Source: Selenomonadaceae bacterium
GTDB taxonomy: Bacteria; Bacillota; Negativicutes; Selenomonadales; Selenomonadaceae
DNA length: 32,159 nt
Direction: 5' to 3'
Assembly (NCBI GenBank): GCA_017406175.1
Contig: JAFQZB010000254.1
Location: forward strand, 1 to 32,159
The notes beneath the pieces are model-generated. The model was not told where the DNA came from. It did no database searches and saw only the letters and a program-made list of their open reading frames with translations. Positions 23,780 to 32,159 of this stretch are shown one piece after another. A program made the position numbers and the translations under genes. Numbering within the stretch: position 1 is the stretch's first letter; each line of letters opens with the position of its first letter.

Positions 23780-24229
23780 ATGGGACTTTTCATGGGTATT
23801 GATGCATCGGCTTCGGGCTTGACTGCCGAGCGATTGAGGATGGACGTTATCTCAAATAATATCGCCAACTCGAACACGACCCGAACGGATAGGGGCGGAG
23901 CTTATCGGCGACGCTTTGTAGTATTTGAGCCGCGAACACGTGAGCCGAAATCTTTTGAGAAGGCACTTCAACAGGCAGTCGGCTTGAGTCGGCAGACGGG
24001 CGAAGGCGTGCGAGCCGTTTCAATCATGGAAGATACGACGCAAGGACCAATGGTTTACGACCCAAGCCACCCCGACGCTAACGCCGAAGGCTACGTTGAA
24101 AAACCTAACGTCAATATCGTCAATGAGATGGTCGACATGATAACCGCCCAGCGTGCTTACGAGGCGAACTCGACGGCAATAACGGCGGCTAAGACCATGA
24201 TTACTAAGACGTTGGAAATCGGCAGATAA
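23780..24229 (+). CDS. flgC: flagellar basal-body rod protein FlgC
   Basis: Rod subunit stacked above FlgB. 149 residues, family length. N-terminal ASASGLTAERLRMDVISNNIANSNTTRT motif; a DPSHPDANAEGYVEKPNVNIVNEMVDMI block; and the C-terminal RAYEANSTAITAAKTM helix that packs in the rod core. ATG start with AAGGAG upstream. A separate promoter sits right after its stop. Confidence 0.96.
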   Translation: MGLFMGIDASASGLTAERLRMDVISNNIANSNTTRTDRGGAYRRRFVVFEPRTREPKSFEKALQQAVGLSRQTGEGVRAVSIMEDTTQGPMVYDPSHPDANAEGYVEKPNVNIVNEMVDMITAQRAYEANSTAITAAKTMITKTLEIGR

Positions 24230-24235
24230 AAAAAT

Positions 24236-24264
24236 TTGATATTGTCTTGTGAAGTGTTTATAAT
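24236..24264 (+). promoter_or_regulatory. internal promoter before fliE
   Basis: TTGATA (24236-24241), 17 bases, perfect TATAAT (24259-24264). Start near 24271, about 31 bases before the fliE ATG. It would let fliE onward be made independently of flgBC. Confidence 0.68.
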
Positions 24265-24301
24265 GCTAATCAGCTAAATTGACTAAAGGGAAGGTGACAC
24301 G

Positions 24302-24604
24302 ATGGAAATAGCACCGTTGGAAATGACACCCGTACACATGAGCGCAAGAAGTCATTTGGGCGAGAACCAAGTTGCTCAGCCCGTTAAAAGCTTCGGAGAA
24401 TTCCTAGTTGATTCATTAAAAAAGACGAATGAACTTGAGCTAGAATCCGAAAGACTAAATGCGGCATTGGCGGCGGGAAGAATAGAAGATATATCTCAAG
24501 TGGTGGTTGCCTCTCAAAAAGCGGAAATCGCGCTCCAATTAACGCTACAATTGCGAAACCGTGCGACGCAGGCATATCAAGAAATCATGCGTATGCAGGT
24601 GTGA
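24302..24604 (+). CDS. fliE: flagellar hook-basal body protein FliE
   Basis: Small adaptor linking the MS-ring or export gate to the rod. 100 residues. The conserved C-terminal half has FGEFLVDSLKKTNELE and the DISQVVVASQKAEIALQLTLQLRNRATQAYQEIMRMQV ending that defines the family (the D-V-V-A-x-x-K-A core). ATG with GGAAGGTG upstream. Confidence 0.95.
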   Translation: MEIAPLEMTPVHMSARSHLGENQVAQPVKSFGEFLVDSLKKTNELELESERLNAALAAGRIEDISQVVVASQKAEIALQLTLQLRNRATQAYQEIMRMQV

Positions 24605-24646
24605 CGCCCGGACTAATTCTCGGACGGTTCGAAAGGACTGAGTTTA

Positions 24647-26323
24647 TTGGCGAATTGGAGAGAGCGGCTCCAAGAACTGTGGAACAGGTACCAAAATCAA
24701 CGCAAGTACATAATCATCGGCGCGATTGTCGTATTGGTGCTTGCCTTCGCGGGAATCAGCTACTGGTACGGTTCCAAGCCCGAATATGTGCCGCTGTATA
24801 CCAATTTGGAGACGAAGGACGCCGGCGACGTTGTGAACAACCTAAAGGAAGCGGGCGTGCCCTATGAACTGCTTGAAGATAAAAAAGGTGCGACAATCCT
24901 CGTGCCAGCAACTCAAGTTCATAATTTGAGGCTTGATTTGGCGGCGGTGGGACTGCCACGCGGCAACAAGGGCTTTGAAATCTTCGACGACAGCAAGTTA
25001 GGCGTCACGGAGTTTCAGAACAAAGTAAATTATCTCCAAGCACTTCAAGGCGAGCTGACCCGCACGATAGAGCACCTAGACAGCGTGGATAAGGCGCGTG
25101 TTCATATCGTCTTGCCGGAGGACAGCCTCTACAAAAAGAATGAAAAGCCTGCGACGGCGTCAATCCTGTTAATGCTGAAGCCCGAAACCAAATTGACGAC
25201 GCCAGAGGTCAAAGGCATAGTCAACCTAGTTAGTCACAGCGTGCAAGGACTTGCGCCCGAAAATATTACAATCGTCGACGAGCAGGGCAATATCCTAAAC
25301 AAGAACGACGATGATGCTTTTGAACAGCAGACGGCGCAAAATCTGCGGACGCTAAGTCAGATTGAGATGACAAAGAAGGTTCGCGATCACATTCAGCAGA
25401 ATATCCAAACGATGCTGGATAAGACGCTAGGCGAGGGCAATGCGTTCGTTAGGGTGAGCGTTGAGCTTGACTTCGACGACAGGAAGATTGACCGCCAGAC
25501 CTTTACGCCGGTGGTTGACGAGTCGGGCATTATCCGCAGTCAGCAGGACATCAGCGAAAGTTACAACGGCGAATCGACTATGCCGGGCGGTCCTGCGGGT
25601 GTTCAGTCGAATATCCCAGGCTACGTCGCCGAAGACAGGAACGCTAATGCTGAATACGAGCGCAAGGAGTCGACGAAAAACTACGAGGTCAACGAAGAGA
25701 ATCAGAAAATCATAGCGTCGCCCGGCTCGATACGCCGCCTAACCGTTGCCGTCTTGGTCAATGACACGATAACCGAACTTCAGCAAGAAGGACTTCTTAG
25801 GGCAGTGAGTTCGGCGGCTGGCATAAACGAGGAACGCGGCGATACCATTTCAGTTGAACCACTGCCGTTTAATACCGACCTCATGGATCAGAAAGCGGAA
25901 GAGGCAAGACAAGAACAGTTACGCAAAGATAGGATTTTGTACACGGAGATTGCGGCTATGATTTTACTTGCGGCATTACTTTTGGGCGGGTTCCTCATGT
26001 ATCGCTGGAAGAAACGCAAAGAACGTCAAGATGAGATTGAAAGGCAGCTTGCGGCAGAAAGAAAAGCTCGCGAGGAAGAAGAGCAAGCCCGCCGAGCCGA
26101 AGAAGCCCGCGTGCAAGCAGAGATAGCTAAGCAACAAGCCGAAGAACAAGCTCAAATCGAACAGCGTGCTAAAGAGGTTGCGGAAAACATTATCCCAGAG
26201 GAAAACCTTACCGAAGAAGAACGAGAACAACTCAAAGAGAAAAAAGCTATCTTGAAACTTATCGACGAAAAACCTGCGGAAGTCGCAATGCTCGTAAAGT
26301 TGTGGCTCACCGAGGACGAATGA
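24647..26323 (+). CDS. fliF: flagellar MS-ring protein FliF
   Basis: Forms the MS-ring in the inner membrane that houses the export gate and carries the FliG rotor. 558 residues. Transmembrane span 1 at 21-41; ring-building domains with PLYTNLETKDAG, GFEIFDDSKLGVTEFQNKVNY and ARVHIVLPEDS; span 2 (about 440-462, IAAMILLAALLLGGFLM); a long charged helix of about 55 residues rich in E, A, K and Q; and finally the FliG-binding tail KPAEVAMLVKLWLTED. TTG start with GAAAGGA 9 bases upstream. The long charged linker between span 2 and the FliG tail is more extended than in enterobacterial FliF. Confidence 0.96.
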   Translation: MANWRERLQELWNRYQNQRKYIIIGAIVVLVLAFAGISYWYGSKPEYVPLYTNLETKDAGDVVNNLKEAGVPYELLEDKKGATILVPATQVHNLRLDLAAVGLPRGNKGFEIFDDSKLGVTEFQNKVNYLQALQGELTRTIEHLDSVDKARVHIVLPEDSLYKKNEKPATASILLMLKPETKLTTPEVKGIVNLVSHSVQGLAPENITIVDEQGNILNKNDDDAFEQQTAQNLRTLSQIEMTKKVRDHIQQNIQTMLDKTLGEGNAFVRVSVELDFDDRKIDRQTFTPVVDESGIIRSQQDISESYNGESTMPGGPAGVQSNIPGYVAEDRNANAEYERKESTKNYEVNEENQKIIASPGSIRRLTVAVLVNDTITELQQEGLLRAVSSAAGINEERGDTISVEPLPFNTDLMDQKAEEARQEQLRKDRILYTEIAAMILLAALLLGGFLMYRWKKRKERQDEIERQLAAERKAREEEEQARRAEEARVQAEIAKQQAEEQAQIEQRAKEVAENIIPEENLTEEEREQLKEKKAILKLIDEKPAEVAMLVKLWLTEDE

Positions 26324-26332
26324 TTATTGCTT

Positions 26333-26388
26333 AGCGGTCAAGGCTTGGTGGTTAGAATTCTAATCATCAACTAGCCGCTTTTTATTTT
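26333..26388 (+). terminator. terminator-like hairpin between fliF and fliG (possible attenuator)
   Basis: An 11-pair stem with GU pairs (26345-26355 with 26360-26370), centred on the palindrome TTAGAATTCTAA, can be closed further by AGCGG (26333-26337) with CCGCT (26375-26379). TTTT-A-TTTT follows at once. The fliG ribosome site begins about 5 bases later. Confidence 0.65.
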
Positions 26389-26404
26389 GAACGGAGGAGA
26401 TTAC

Positions 26405-27436
26405 ATGCCGAGCTTGCAGGATATGTATAACGAGCCAAAGCCGATGACAGCTCACGAGAAAGCCGCGATACTTTTTATTGCCTTGGGCGGCGATTATGCG
26501 GCGAAGGTCTTCGAGCACATGGACGAGGACGAAATCGAATCAATCACGCTGGAGATAGCCAACAATCGGCACGTCCCCATTGAGAAAAAGAACGCCGTTA
26601 TCAGCGAATTCTATCAGCTGATGATGGCGAACGATTACATTTCGACTGGCGGGCTTGAATATGCGCAGAGTGTTTTGGAAAAGGCATTGGGCGCGGAAAA
26701 GGCAACGGAGATTCTCCAACGCCTCACGACAAGTTTGCAGGTGCGTCCGTTCGAGTTCCTGCGCAAGACCGACCCTTCACAGCTGTTGAACTTCCTGCAG
26801 AACGAACACCCGCAGACAATCGCATTGGTTATGGCGTACCTGTCGCCCGACCAAGCCGGCATCGTCATGAGCGGTTTATCAGTCGACGCGCAAGCCGACG
26901 TTGCTAAGCGTATCGCCCTGATGGATAGAACCTCTCCCGACGTTATTCGCGAAGTCGAACGCGTTTTGGAAAAGAAGATTTCTTCGCTGTCCACGCAAGA
27001 CTTTACGATTGCTGGCGGCGTGCCCAGTGTAGTGGAGATTCTAAACCGCGTCGACCGTTCAACCGAGCGTGCGATTATCGAGTCGTTGGAAGTCGACAGC
27101 CCAGAGCTCGCCGAGGAAATCAAGCAGCTCATGTTCGTGTTCGAGGATATTATCCTTCTCGACGACCGCTCCTTACAGTTGGTGTTGCGTGAAGTCGATA
27201 CTAAAGATTTGTCGTTGGCGATGAAGGCGACGAGCGACGAAGTTGCGGAGAAAATTTATAAAAACATGTCCAAACGTGCCGCCGATATGCTCAAGGAAGA
27301 AATCAGTTATATGGGGCCGGTCAAGATTCGCGACGTGGAAGAGGCGCAAACTAAGATTGTCAACGTGATTCGCACAATGGAGGATAAGGGAATGATTGTA
27401 ATCGTTCGCGGCGGCGGCGAAGGTATGCTGGTTTAA
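26405..27436 (+). CDS. fliG: flagellar motor switch protein FliG
   Basis: Rotor protein coupling stator torque to the MS-ring. 343 residues from ATG 26405, with GGAGGAG 6 bases upstream; a TTG at 26387 in frame lies within the ribosome-site region. Visible: the N-terminal FliF-binding helices (KAAILFIALGGDYAAKVFEHM), the middle-domain EHPQ motif (LQNEHPQTIALVMAYL), and the C-terminal torque helix with charged residues (LREVDTKDLSLAMKATSDEVAEKIYKNMSKRAADML). Confidence 0.96.
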   Translation: MPSLQDMYNEPKPMTAHEKAAILFIALGGDYAAKVFEHMDEDEIESITLEIANNRHVPIEKKNAVISEFYQLMMANDYISTGGLEYAQSVLEKALGAEKATEILQRLTTSLQVRPFEFLRKTDPSQLLNFLQNEHPQTIALVMAYLSPDQAGIVMSGLSVDAQADVAKRIALMDRTSPDVIREVERVLEKKISSLSTQDFTIAGGVPSVVEILNRVDRSTERAIIESLEVDSPELAEEIKQLMFVFEDIILLDDRSLQLVLREVDTKDLSLAMKATSDEVAEKIYKNMSKRAADMLKEEISYMGPVKIRDVEEAQTKIVNVIRTMEDKGMIVIVRGGGEGMLV

Positions 27437-27451
27437 TCCGGGGGCGTGGCT

Positions 27452-28387
27452 ATGCAAAAAAATATTGTGCGGCATATGATAGTTGGTCAGCCAGTCGTAA
27501 TCGGTGCTAGACCAAAGCCCGTCGTCGAGGAGCCGGAACCAGATGAAGTCGAACAGAAGCCAGAAAAAGTCGAAGAACCCAAAGGCGGCATCCCAAAAGA
27601 AATCTTAGATAAAGTCTTCGCGGAGATAGAAGAAATCGAACGCAAGGAAAAACTCACGGAAGAGACCCTGCGGGAGGCACATAAGGAAAAAGCGCAATCG
27701 ACGCAATTAAAGAAGCAAGCCGAGGAGATTAAACAGCAAGCCGAACAGCTTAAAGCACAAGCTGAGAAGCAAGCGCAGGAAATGTTAGACAAGGCAACCG
27801 CTGAATCAGAAAAGATAGTAAACGACACTAAGGCGGAGGCTAAGGAGCTACTCGATAAAGTTCAAAAAGAAGGCTACGACGCGGGCTATAAAGACGGCAA
27901 AGCTAAAGGCATTAAGGACGGCAAGGAAAAGATTGAGGACGAGCTAAAGAATATAATTCGGCAGGCGAACGACAAAGCACAAAAGACCCTTCGCGACGCC
28001 AAGGAGCAGACGGCTGAATATTTCATTCGGGCGGAAGATGATATAGTCGCGGTGGTGGTCATGGCGATAGAAAAAATTCTGCCGCAACATTTCCTTGACA
28101 CGCCACAAGTTATCCTGCCCGTTGTGCGCGAGGCTATTAAACACGTGCGCGACCAAAAAGAAGTTAAAGTGCACGTCGACCCCGACAGCTATGATTTAGT
28201 CTTGATGGCGCGGACGGAGTTTCAATCCATGCTAACGGACGGCACGGCGACTGTCGAAATCATTTCGGACGAAGCGTTAAAGCCGGGCGATTGCGTTATC
28301 GAGACTCCAAACGGCGGAGTAGACGCAAGATTATCCACGCAAATAGGACTGATGAAACGCGCCGTGGAAAGCGTGCTGAATAGGTGA
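27452..28387 (+). CDS. fliH: flagellar assembly protein FliH
   Basis: Stator-like regulator of the FliI export ATPase. About 311 residues. The N-terminal region is proline- and glutamate-rich; about 60-180 is a charged coiled coil (KEKAQSTQLKKQAEEIKQQAEQLKAQAEKQ); the C-terminal FliH/HrpE domain has VHVDPDSYDLV and a GDCVIETPNGGVDARLSTQI signature. I prefer ATG 27452 to GTG 27446 because the GGGGGC ribosome site sits about 7 bases before the ATG. The stop overlaps the fliI start region. Confidence 0.92.
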   Translation: MQKNIVRHMIVGQPVVIGARPKPVVEEPEPDEVEQKPEKVEEPKGGIPKEILDKVFAEIEEIERKEKLTEETLREAHKEKAQSTQLKKQAEEIKQQAEQLKAQAEKQAQEMLDKATAESEKIVNDTKAEAKELLDKVQKEGYDAGYKDGKAKGIKDGKEKIEDELKNIIRQANDKAQKTLRDAKEQTAEYFIRAEDDIVAVVVMAIEKILPQHFLDTPQVILPVVREAIKHVRDQKEVKVHVDPDSYDLVLMARTEFQSMLTDGTATVEIISDEALKPGDCVIETPNGGVDARLSTQIGLMKRAVESVLNR

Positions 28388-28392
28388 GCCGC

Positions 28393-29718
28393 ATGATTAA
28401 GAACAACATTAACCTGCAAAAGCTCAGGAACGCAATCGACGAGTGCAAGACGATTAAGCTAACAGGCAAGGTTACGCAAGTCGTCGGGCTGGTTATCGAG
28501 ACGCGCGGACCAACAGTCAGCGTGGGCGAGCTTTGTTATATCACCTCTAAGATACCGAACGTGCCGCCAATCCCCGCAGAGGTCGTCGGCTTTCGCGAAG
28601 GGTTCGTTATGCTCATGCCGATTGGTGAAATGCAAGGCGTCGGACCTGGTTGCGAAGTCGTTGCCGCCCAAAAGATGTTGCAAGTCAAAGTCGGGCATGA
28701 ACTCTTAGGGCGCGTGCTTGACGGCTTAGGCAATCCAATGGACGGACTAGGACCTATTCTTTCGACGATTGAATATCCTTTGCAAGCTCCGCCGCCGCAC
28801 CCGCTGAAACGTCCGAGGATTCATGATAGCCTTTATGTGGGCGTGCGTGCAGTCGACGGGCTGATAACAATGGGCGACGGGCAGCGAATTGGAATCATGG
28901 CGGGTTCGGGTGTCGGCAAGTCAACGCTCTTATCGATGATTGCCCGCAACACCGAGGCGGATATAAGCGTTATCGCCCTAATCGGCGAGCGCGGTCGTGA
29001 GGTTCGTGACTTTATCGAACGTGACTTAGGCGAGGCGGGACTTAAACGCGCAGTCGTAGTCGTTGCGACTTCAGACCAGCCTGCACTTGTCCGCATAAAG
29101 GGCGCGATGACTGCCACCGCCATTGCCGAATACTTCCGCGACCAAGGGCATAAAGTTATCTTGATGATGGATTCGGTCACGCGCTTTGCCATGGCCCAAC
29201 GTGAGGTCGGCTTGACGATTGGGGGGCCGCCCGCCACTCGTGGTTATACGCCGTCGGTCTTTGCACTCTTGCCGAGGCTGCTTGAGAGAGCTGGCACGTC
29301 CGACACGGGGTCAATCACGGGGATTTATACGGTGCTAGTTGACGGCGACGACATGAACGAACCGATTGCCGACGCCGTGCGCTCAATCCTAGACGGGCAT
29401 ATTGTCCTTAGCCGAGCAATCGCCGCACAAAATCACTTCCCCGCTATCGACGTGCTAGGAAGTGTTAGCCGTGTTATGGTCGAGGTCGTCACTAAAGAAC
29501 ACCTGCAAGCCGCCCAGAGGATGCGAGCGTTGATGGCGGTTTATAAGGACGCCGAAGATTTGATTCATATTGGTGCGTACGTTAAGGGGTCAAGCAAGCG
29601 CATTGATGAGGCTATTGGCAAGATTGACGCGATTAACGAATTCCTTTGCCAGGGGATTTTCGAGGTCGATACTTACGACGTGACTAAGCAGAAACTCATG
29701 AGGATAACCGGTAAGTGA
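28393..29718 (+). CDS. fliI: flagellum-specific ATP synthase FliI
   Basis: Hexameric ATPase that energises flagellar protein export. About 441 residues. P-loop GSGVGKST, followed by ALIGERGREVRDF, the Walker B VILMMDSVTRFAMAQREVGL, and the GGPPATRGYTPSVFALLPRLLERAG signature shared with F1-beta-like export ATPases. ATG 28393 has AGGTGAG just upstream; a GTG at 28384 would overlap fliH by four bases and is an alternative start. One base separates its stop from fliJ. Confidence 0.95.
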   Translation: MIKNNINLQKLRNAIDECKTIKLTGKVTQVVGLVIETRGPTVSVGELCYITSKIPNVPPIPAEVVGFREGFVMLMPIGEMQGVGPGCEVVAAQKMLQVKVGHELLGRVLDGLGNPMDGLGPILSTIEYPLQAPPPHPLKRPRIHDSLYVGVRAVDGLITMGDGQRIGIMAGSGVGKSTLLSMIARNTEADISVIALIGERGREVRDFIERDLGEAGLKRAVVVVATSDQPALVRIKGAMTATAIAEYFRDQGHKVILMMDSVTRFAMAQREVGLTIGGPPATRGYTPSVFALLPRLLERAGTSDTGSITGIYTVLVDGDDMNEPIADAVRSILDGHIVLSRAIAAQNHFPAIDVLGSVSRVMVEVVTKEHLQAAQRMRALMAVYKDAEDLIHIGAYVKGSSKRIDEAIGKIDAINEFLCQGIFEVDTYDVTKQKLMRITGK

Positions 29719-29719
29719 C

Positions 29720-30166
29720 ATGAAGAAATTTAAGTTCCAACTCGAAACGCTGTTGAAGGTCACCAAACGCAAGAAGGACGATGCCGAGATGAAGTTCGCC
29801 GAATCCTCGCGCAAGCTGGAGGAGCAACGCGCTAAGTTGCAAGGCTTGCTACGTGAGCTAGCCGAGGGGCAAGAAGAATTCGCCGACAAGACCAGCGAGG
29901 GCAAGACCGTCACAATCGGAGTTATCATGACGTACAACAGCTTTTTTAATTGGAAGCGCAAGCAGATTGAACAGCAACAAGACGTCGTGTTGAAGGCGAC
30001 GCAGGATAAGCAGCAGAAGCTAAAAATTCTAATGCAGCTGATGACGTATCTTAAGAGCATTGAACAGCTAAAGGAGAAGCGGCGCAACGAGTACAACGCG
30101 GAAGTGCTTTTCGAGGAACAAAAGATGCTTGATGAGATTGGACTTCAGCTGTCGATGAGGAAATAG
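29720..30166 (+). CDS. fliJ: flagellar export protein FliJ
   Basis: Coiled-coil export chaperone that sits in the FliI hexamer like a rotary stalk. 148 residues, nearly all helix: KFKFQLETLLKVTKRKKDDAEMKFAE at the start and EEQKMLDEIGLQL near the end. Identity rests on size, the F-x-LE-x-LLKV-x-x-x-K-x-x-x-A pattern and position after fliI. Confidence 0.93.
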   Translation: MKKFKFQLETLLKVTKRKKDDAEMKFAESSRKLEEQRAKLQGLLRELAEGQEEFADKTSEGKTVTIGVIMTYNSFFNWKRKQIEQQQDVVLKATQDKQQKLKILMQLMTYLKSIEQLKEKRRNEYNAEVLFEEQKMLDEIGLQLSMRK

Positions 30167-30178
30167 GAGTGAGGAAAG

Positions 30179-31147
30179 TTGATTGAGATTCAGCCGATTG
30201 AACGTGTAGATATGACACAGAGGGTTGACCAAGTCCGTCGTCGAATTGCGGCGATAGAAAAGATGATTGGTCTTAATGGCGTGGACTTCCAAGCGACCCT
30301 TGAACGCGAGATTGCACGGCAGGCGGCAATCAGTCCCGTTAAGCCGACGCAAGCCGCTGATAAAGTTCAGAAGGTACCGGGCGCAACTCAACCAGTCAAC
30401 GAGAACGACGCGGCGAACTCTGCTAAGGTGTCGCAAGCTCTGCGCGAGGTTCCGAAGGTCGAGACTAATCAGCCCGCACAGAATCCTTTGCCAGGTTCGG
30501 AAGCCTTGCCGGGCAAGACTAATCCGCCGCAACAAACGCCGCCGACGATTGAACGTATGGAAGTCCCCGACGCCGAGCTTAAGGTTCCTAGCCGCGAGGA
30601 AAAAGTTTTCGAGGACAACTTTAACGGCAGGGACGCTGAGATTATCCCCACGGAAGATTTAATCATGCAGACGGCTGACGCTTACGGCGTTGACCCGCAG
30701 ATAGTCAAGGGCATTGTCGAGTTCATAAATCAAAGGCAACACACGCCCGCACATGTTGAATCGCCAGTCGAGGCGGCTTCGTCCGTTGAAGATTTAATCG
30801 CGCAGAAGGCTTTCGAGTACGGCGTTGACCCGCAACTCGTCCGTGCCATTGCCATTGCCGAATCCGATATGAATCAAGATGAGATTTCCCCCGTGGGCGC
30901 GATTGGCGTTATGCAACTCATGCCGGAGACGGCGGCGGGTTTGGGCGTCGACCCCTACGACACGAATGAAAACGTTGACGGCGGCACGCGCTATCTTAAG
31001 CAAATGCTTGACACCTTCGACGGCAATGTACCTTTGGCAGTCGCCGCTTACAACGCTGGACCTGGTGCCGTCAAACGCTATGGAGGCATTCCGCCCTATT
31101 CCGAGACGCAAAATTATGTCGGGCGCGTAATGGATATGTACAGATGA
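30179..31147 (+). CDS. lytic transglycosylase (SLT domain) of the flagellar operon
   Basis: Cleaves peptidoglycan glycan strands. 322 residues. A helical N-terminus, [17 protein letters not shown], resembles a flagellar-type segment and is not a Sec signal. A proline/glutamine-rich linker spans about 50-150. The SLT domain covers about 204-322 with catalytic Glu228 in AIAESD, then [28 protein letters not shown] and [18 protein letters not shown] second, damaged copy of the domain's first helix lies at 159-184. TTG start with TAGGAG 9 bases upstream. The lack of a signal peptide suggests export by the flagellar machine, like FlgJ, to open the wall for the rod (inference). Confidence 0.88.
   Translation: MIEIQPIERVDMTQRVDQVRRRIAAIEKMIGLNGVDFQATLEREIARQAAISPVKPTQAADKVQKVPGATQPVNENDAANSAKVSQALREVPKVETNQPAQNPLPGSEALPGKTNPPQQTPPTIERMEVPDAELKVPSREEKVFEDNFNGRDAEIIPTEDLIMQTADAYGVDPQIVKGIVEFINQRQHTPAHVESPVEAASSVEDLIAQKAFEYGVDPQLVRAIAIAESDMNQDEISPVGAIGVMQLMPETAAGLGVDPYDTNENVDGGTRYLKQMLDTFDGNVPLAVAAYNAGPGAVKRYGGIPPYSETQNYVGRVMDMYR
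30653..30874 (+). repeat. internal duplication of the first SLT helix
   Basis: Codons 159-184 and 204-232 both encode EDLI-x-Q-x-A-x-x-YGVDPQ-x-V. In the first copy the residue aligned to catalytic Glu228 is not Glu, so only the second can be active. Confidence 0.7.
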
Positions 31148-31788
31148 AGAAAATCCTTTTGATAATATGCGCGGTGCTCCTCGTGTCGTCGAGTGCTTTT
31201 GCGGAGGAAGAACCTTTTACGGACAAGTTCATACTGTGGACGCCTCACCGCGACGAACTGATTGACGAGTACACGCTAAAGCACTACGGAATGATTTGCC
31301 GCGAGATAACTCCTCAAGCGGTCGTGGTGCATTGGACGGCGTTTGGAACGCTCGAATCGGTTTGGAAATATTTTTACGCCGAGGAAATGCCTGACGACGA
31401 AGGCAGATTAAACGTCGCGTCGCAATTCATAGTTGACCGCGACGGGACGACTTGGCGGCTCATGCCAGAAACGAATTTTGCGCGGCACATCATCGGCTAC
31501 AATCATTGCGCGATTGGGATTGAGAACGTCGGCGGCTACGATGGGCGCGAGGATTTGACGGAGGCTCAGCTTGCCGCGAACGTCCGCTTGATAAAATATC
31601 TGCACGCGAAGTATCCGACGATAAAATATGTCTTCGGGCATTATCAGCAGGACGCGGCACGGGCTAGCGGACTTTTTATCGAACACGTTCCCGATTACTA
31701 CGCCATTAAAACTGACCCTGGCAAAATTTTTATGAGCGGCTTAAGAGAACAACTGGAAGAGGACGGATTAATCTTCTATGACCCTTGA
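31144..31788 (+). CDS. secreted N-acetylmuramoyl-L-alanine amidase (Amidase_2)
   Basis: Zinc amidase that cuts the bond between muramic acid and the stem peptide. 214 residues: Sec signal peptide [20 protein letters not shown] (1-20), first zinc ligand His63 in VVVHWTA, the [11 protein letters not shown] core, His166 in FGHYQ, and the Lys189-x-Asp191-P-G motif matching the AmpD-type active site. An insertion of about 20 residues lies between His166 and the KTDPG motif. Overlaps the transglycosylase gene by four bases (ATGA), so the two wall enzymes are made together. Confidence 0.88.
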   Translation: MKKILLIICAVLLVSSSAFAEEEPFTDKFILWTPHRDELIDEYTLKHYGMICREITPQAVVVHWTAFGTLESVWKYFYAEEMPDDEGRLNVASQFIVDRDGTTWRLMPETNFARHIIGYNHCAIGIENVGGYDGREDLTEAQLAANVRLIKYLHAKYPTIKYVFGHYQQDAARASGLFIEHVPDYYAIKTDPGKIFMSGLREQLEEDGLIFYDP

Positions 31789-32159
31789 AAATCGGCAAGC
31801 GTTGATTGATGGTCTACGCGACGGCACGCCGATTGGTTTAGGATATTTTGTCGTGGGGTTCTCGTTGGGCATCGTCGCCAAATATGTTGGGCTTAGTCCG
31901 TTGCAAGGGTTCGTTATCAGCCTGCTAAACAATGCCTCGGCGGGCGAGTTCGCGGCGTTCACTGTCATAGGCTCGGACGCGCCTTACCTTGAAATCGCCT
32001 TGATAACGCTGGTCGCCAATGCCCGCTACGTTCTGATGAGTGCGGTCTTAAGTCAGAAGTTTTCACCCGACTCACCGTTTTATCAAAGACTTTTTATCGG
32101 CTTCGCTGTGACAGACGAAATCTTTGGAATAACGATTGCACGCGGCGGACGTTGGCTCA
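31778..32159 (+). CDS. azlC: AzlC-family branched-chain amino acid permease (cut by window edge)
   Basis: About 127 codons are visible. The product begins [31 protein letters not shown], typical of AzlC, the large subunit of the AzlCD exporter of branched-chain amino acids, followed by hydrophobic spans with NNASAGEFAAF and ALITLVANARYVLMSAVLSQKF. Its ATG lies within the amidase gene (11-base overlap), an unexpected link of an exporter to a flagellar/wall operon. The small subunit gene azlD would be expected just beyond the edge. Confidence 0.87.
   Translation, partial: MTLENRQALIDGLRDGTPIGLGYFVVGFSLGIVAKYVGLSPLQGFVISLLNNASAGEFAAFTVIGSDAPYLEIALITLVANARYVLMSAVLSQKFSPDSPFYQRLFIGFAVTDEIFGITIARGGRWL

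Overview
The window looks like a chromosomal segment of an anaerobic, diderm member of the Firmicutes, most likely Negativicutes (Selenomonas-like). This is inferred from the gene order flgB-flgC-fliE-fliF-fliG-fliH-fliI-fliJ, a type-2 LeuA, an EF-G-like paralogue, frequent TTG/GTG starts, strong AGGAGG ribosome sites and consensus sigma-A promoters. There is no rRNA or tRNA gene to confirm it. No rRNA, tRNA, CRISPR array or insertion sequence was recognised. Coding density is very high, and the longest gene-free stretch is about 270 bases (18209-18482).

Layout. (1) 1-1489, minus: leuA, cut by the window edge at its C-terminus. (2) 1588-4619, plus: an operon of a small membrane protein, a CofE-like ligase, a tail-anchored coiled-coil protein and a secreted GH84 beta-N-acetylglucosaminidase, closed by a hairpin terminator. 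(3) 4662-8067, minus: a GT39-like membrane glycosyltransferase and a membrane-anchored MutS-like ATPase. (4) 8199-13407, plus: argG-argH (the last two steps of arginine synthesis), a BrnT/BrnA-like toxin-antitoxin pair whose first codons overlap argH, and an EF-G-like GTPase. (5) 13477-17110, minus: a tightly overlapped accessory operon. In transcription order it holds an 86-residue unknown, queH, an EcoRI-type adenine methyltransferase, a DUF4258/YgiT pair, a Fic protein and a second DUF4258/YgiT pair. (6) 17195-18208, plus: a solitary sulfate-binding lipoprotein, followed by a structured non-coding stretch. (7) 18483-23134, minus: a five-gene operon of a Tat-type MBL hydrolase, an Fe-S-flavoprotein-like reductase, a membrane protein, ribF and rlmD. 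(8) 23337-32159, plus: the flagellar basal-body and export operon flgB to fliJ, followed by a transglycosylase, an amidase and the start of azlC.

How it works together. Region 8 encodes the rod base, the MS-ring, a rotor protein and the export ATPase with its regulators, plus two peptidoglycan-acting enzymes that could open the wall for the rod. Region 5 is the most unusual part. Two paralogous toxin-antitoxin-like pairs bracket an apparently self-inhibited Fic enzyme, behind a methyltransferase with no restriction partner in the window, and all of it is translationally coupled to a queuosine gene. Several divergent gene pairs have back-to-back or interleaved sigma-A promoters that can be read directly from the sequence.
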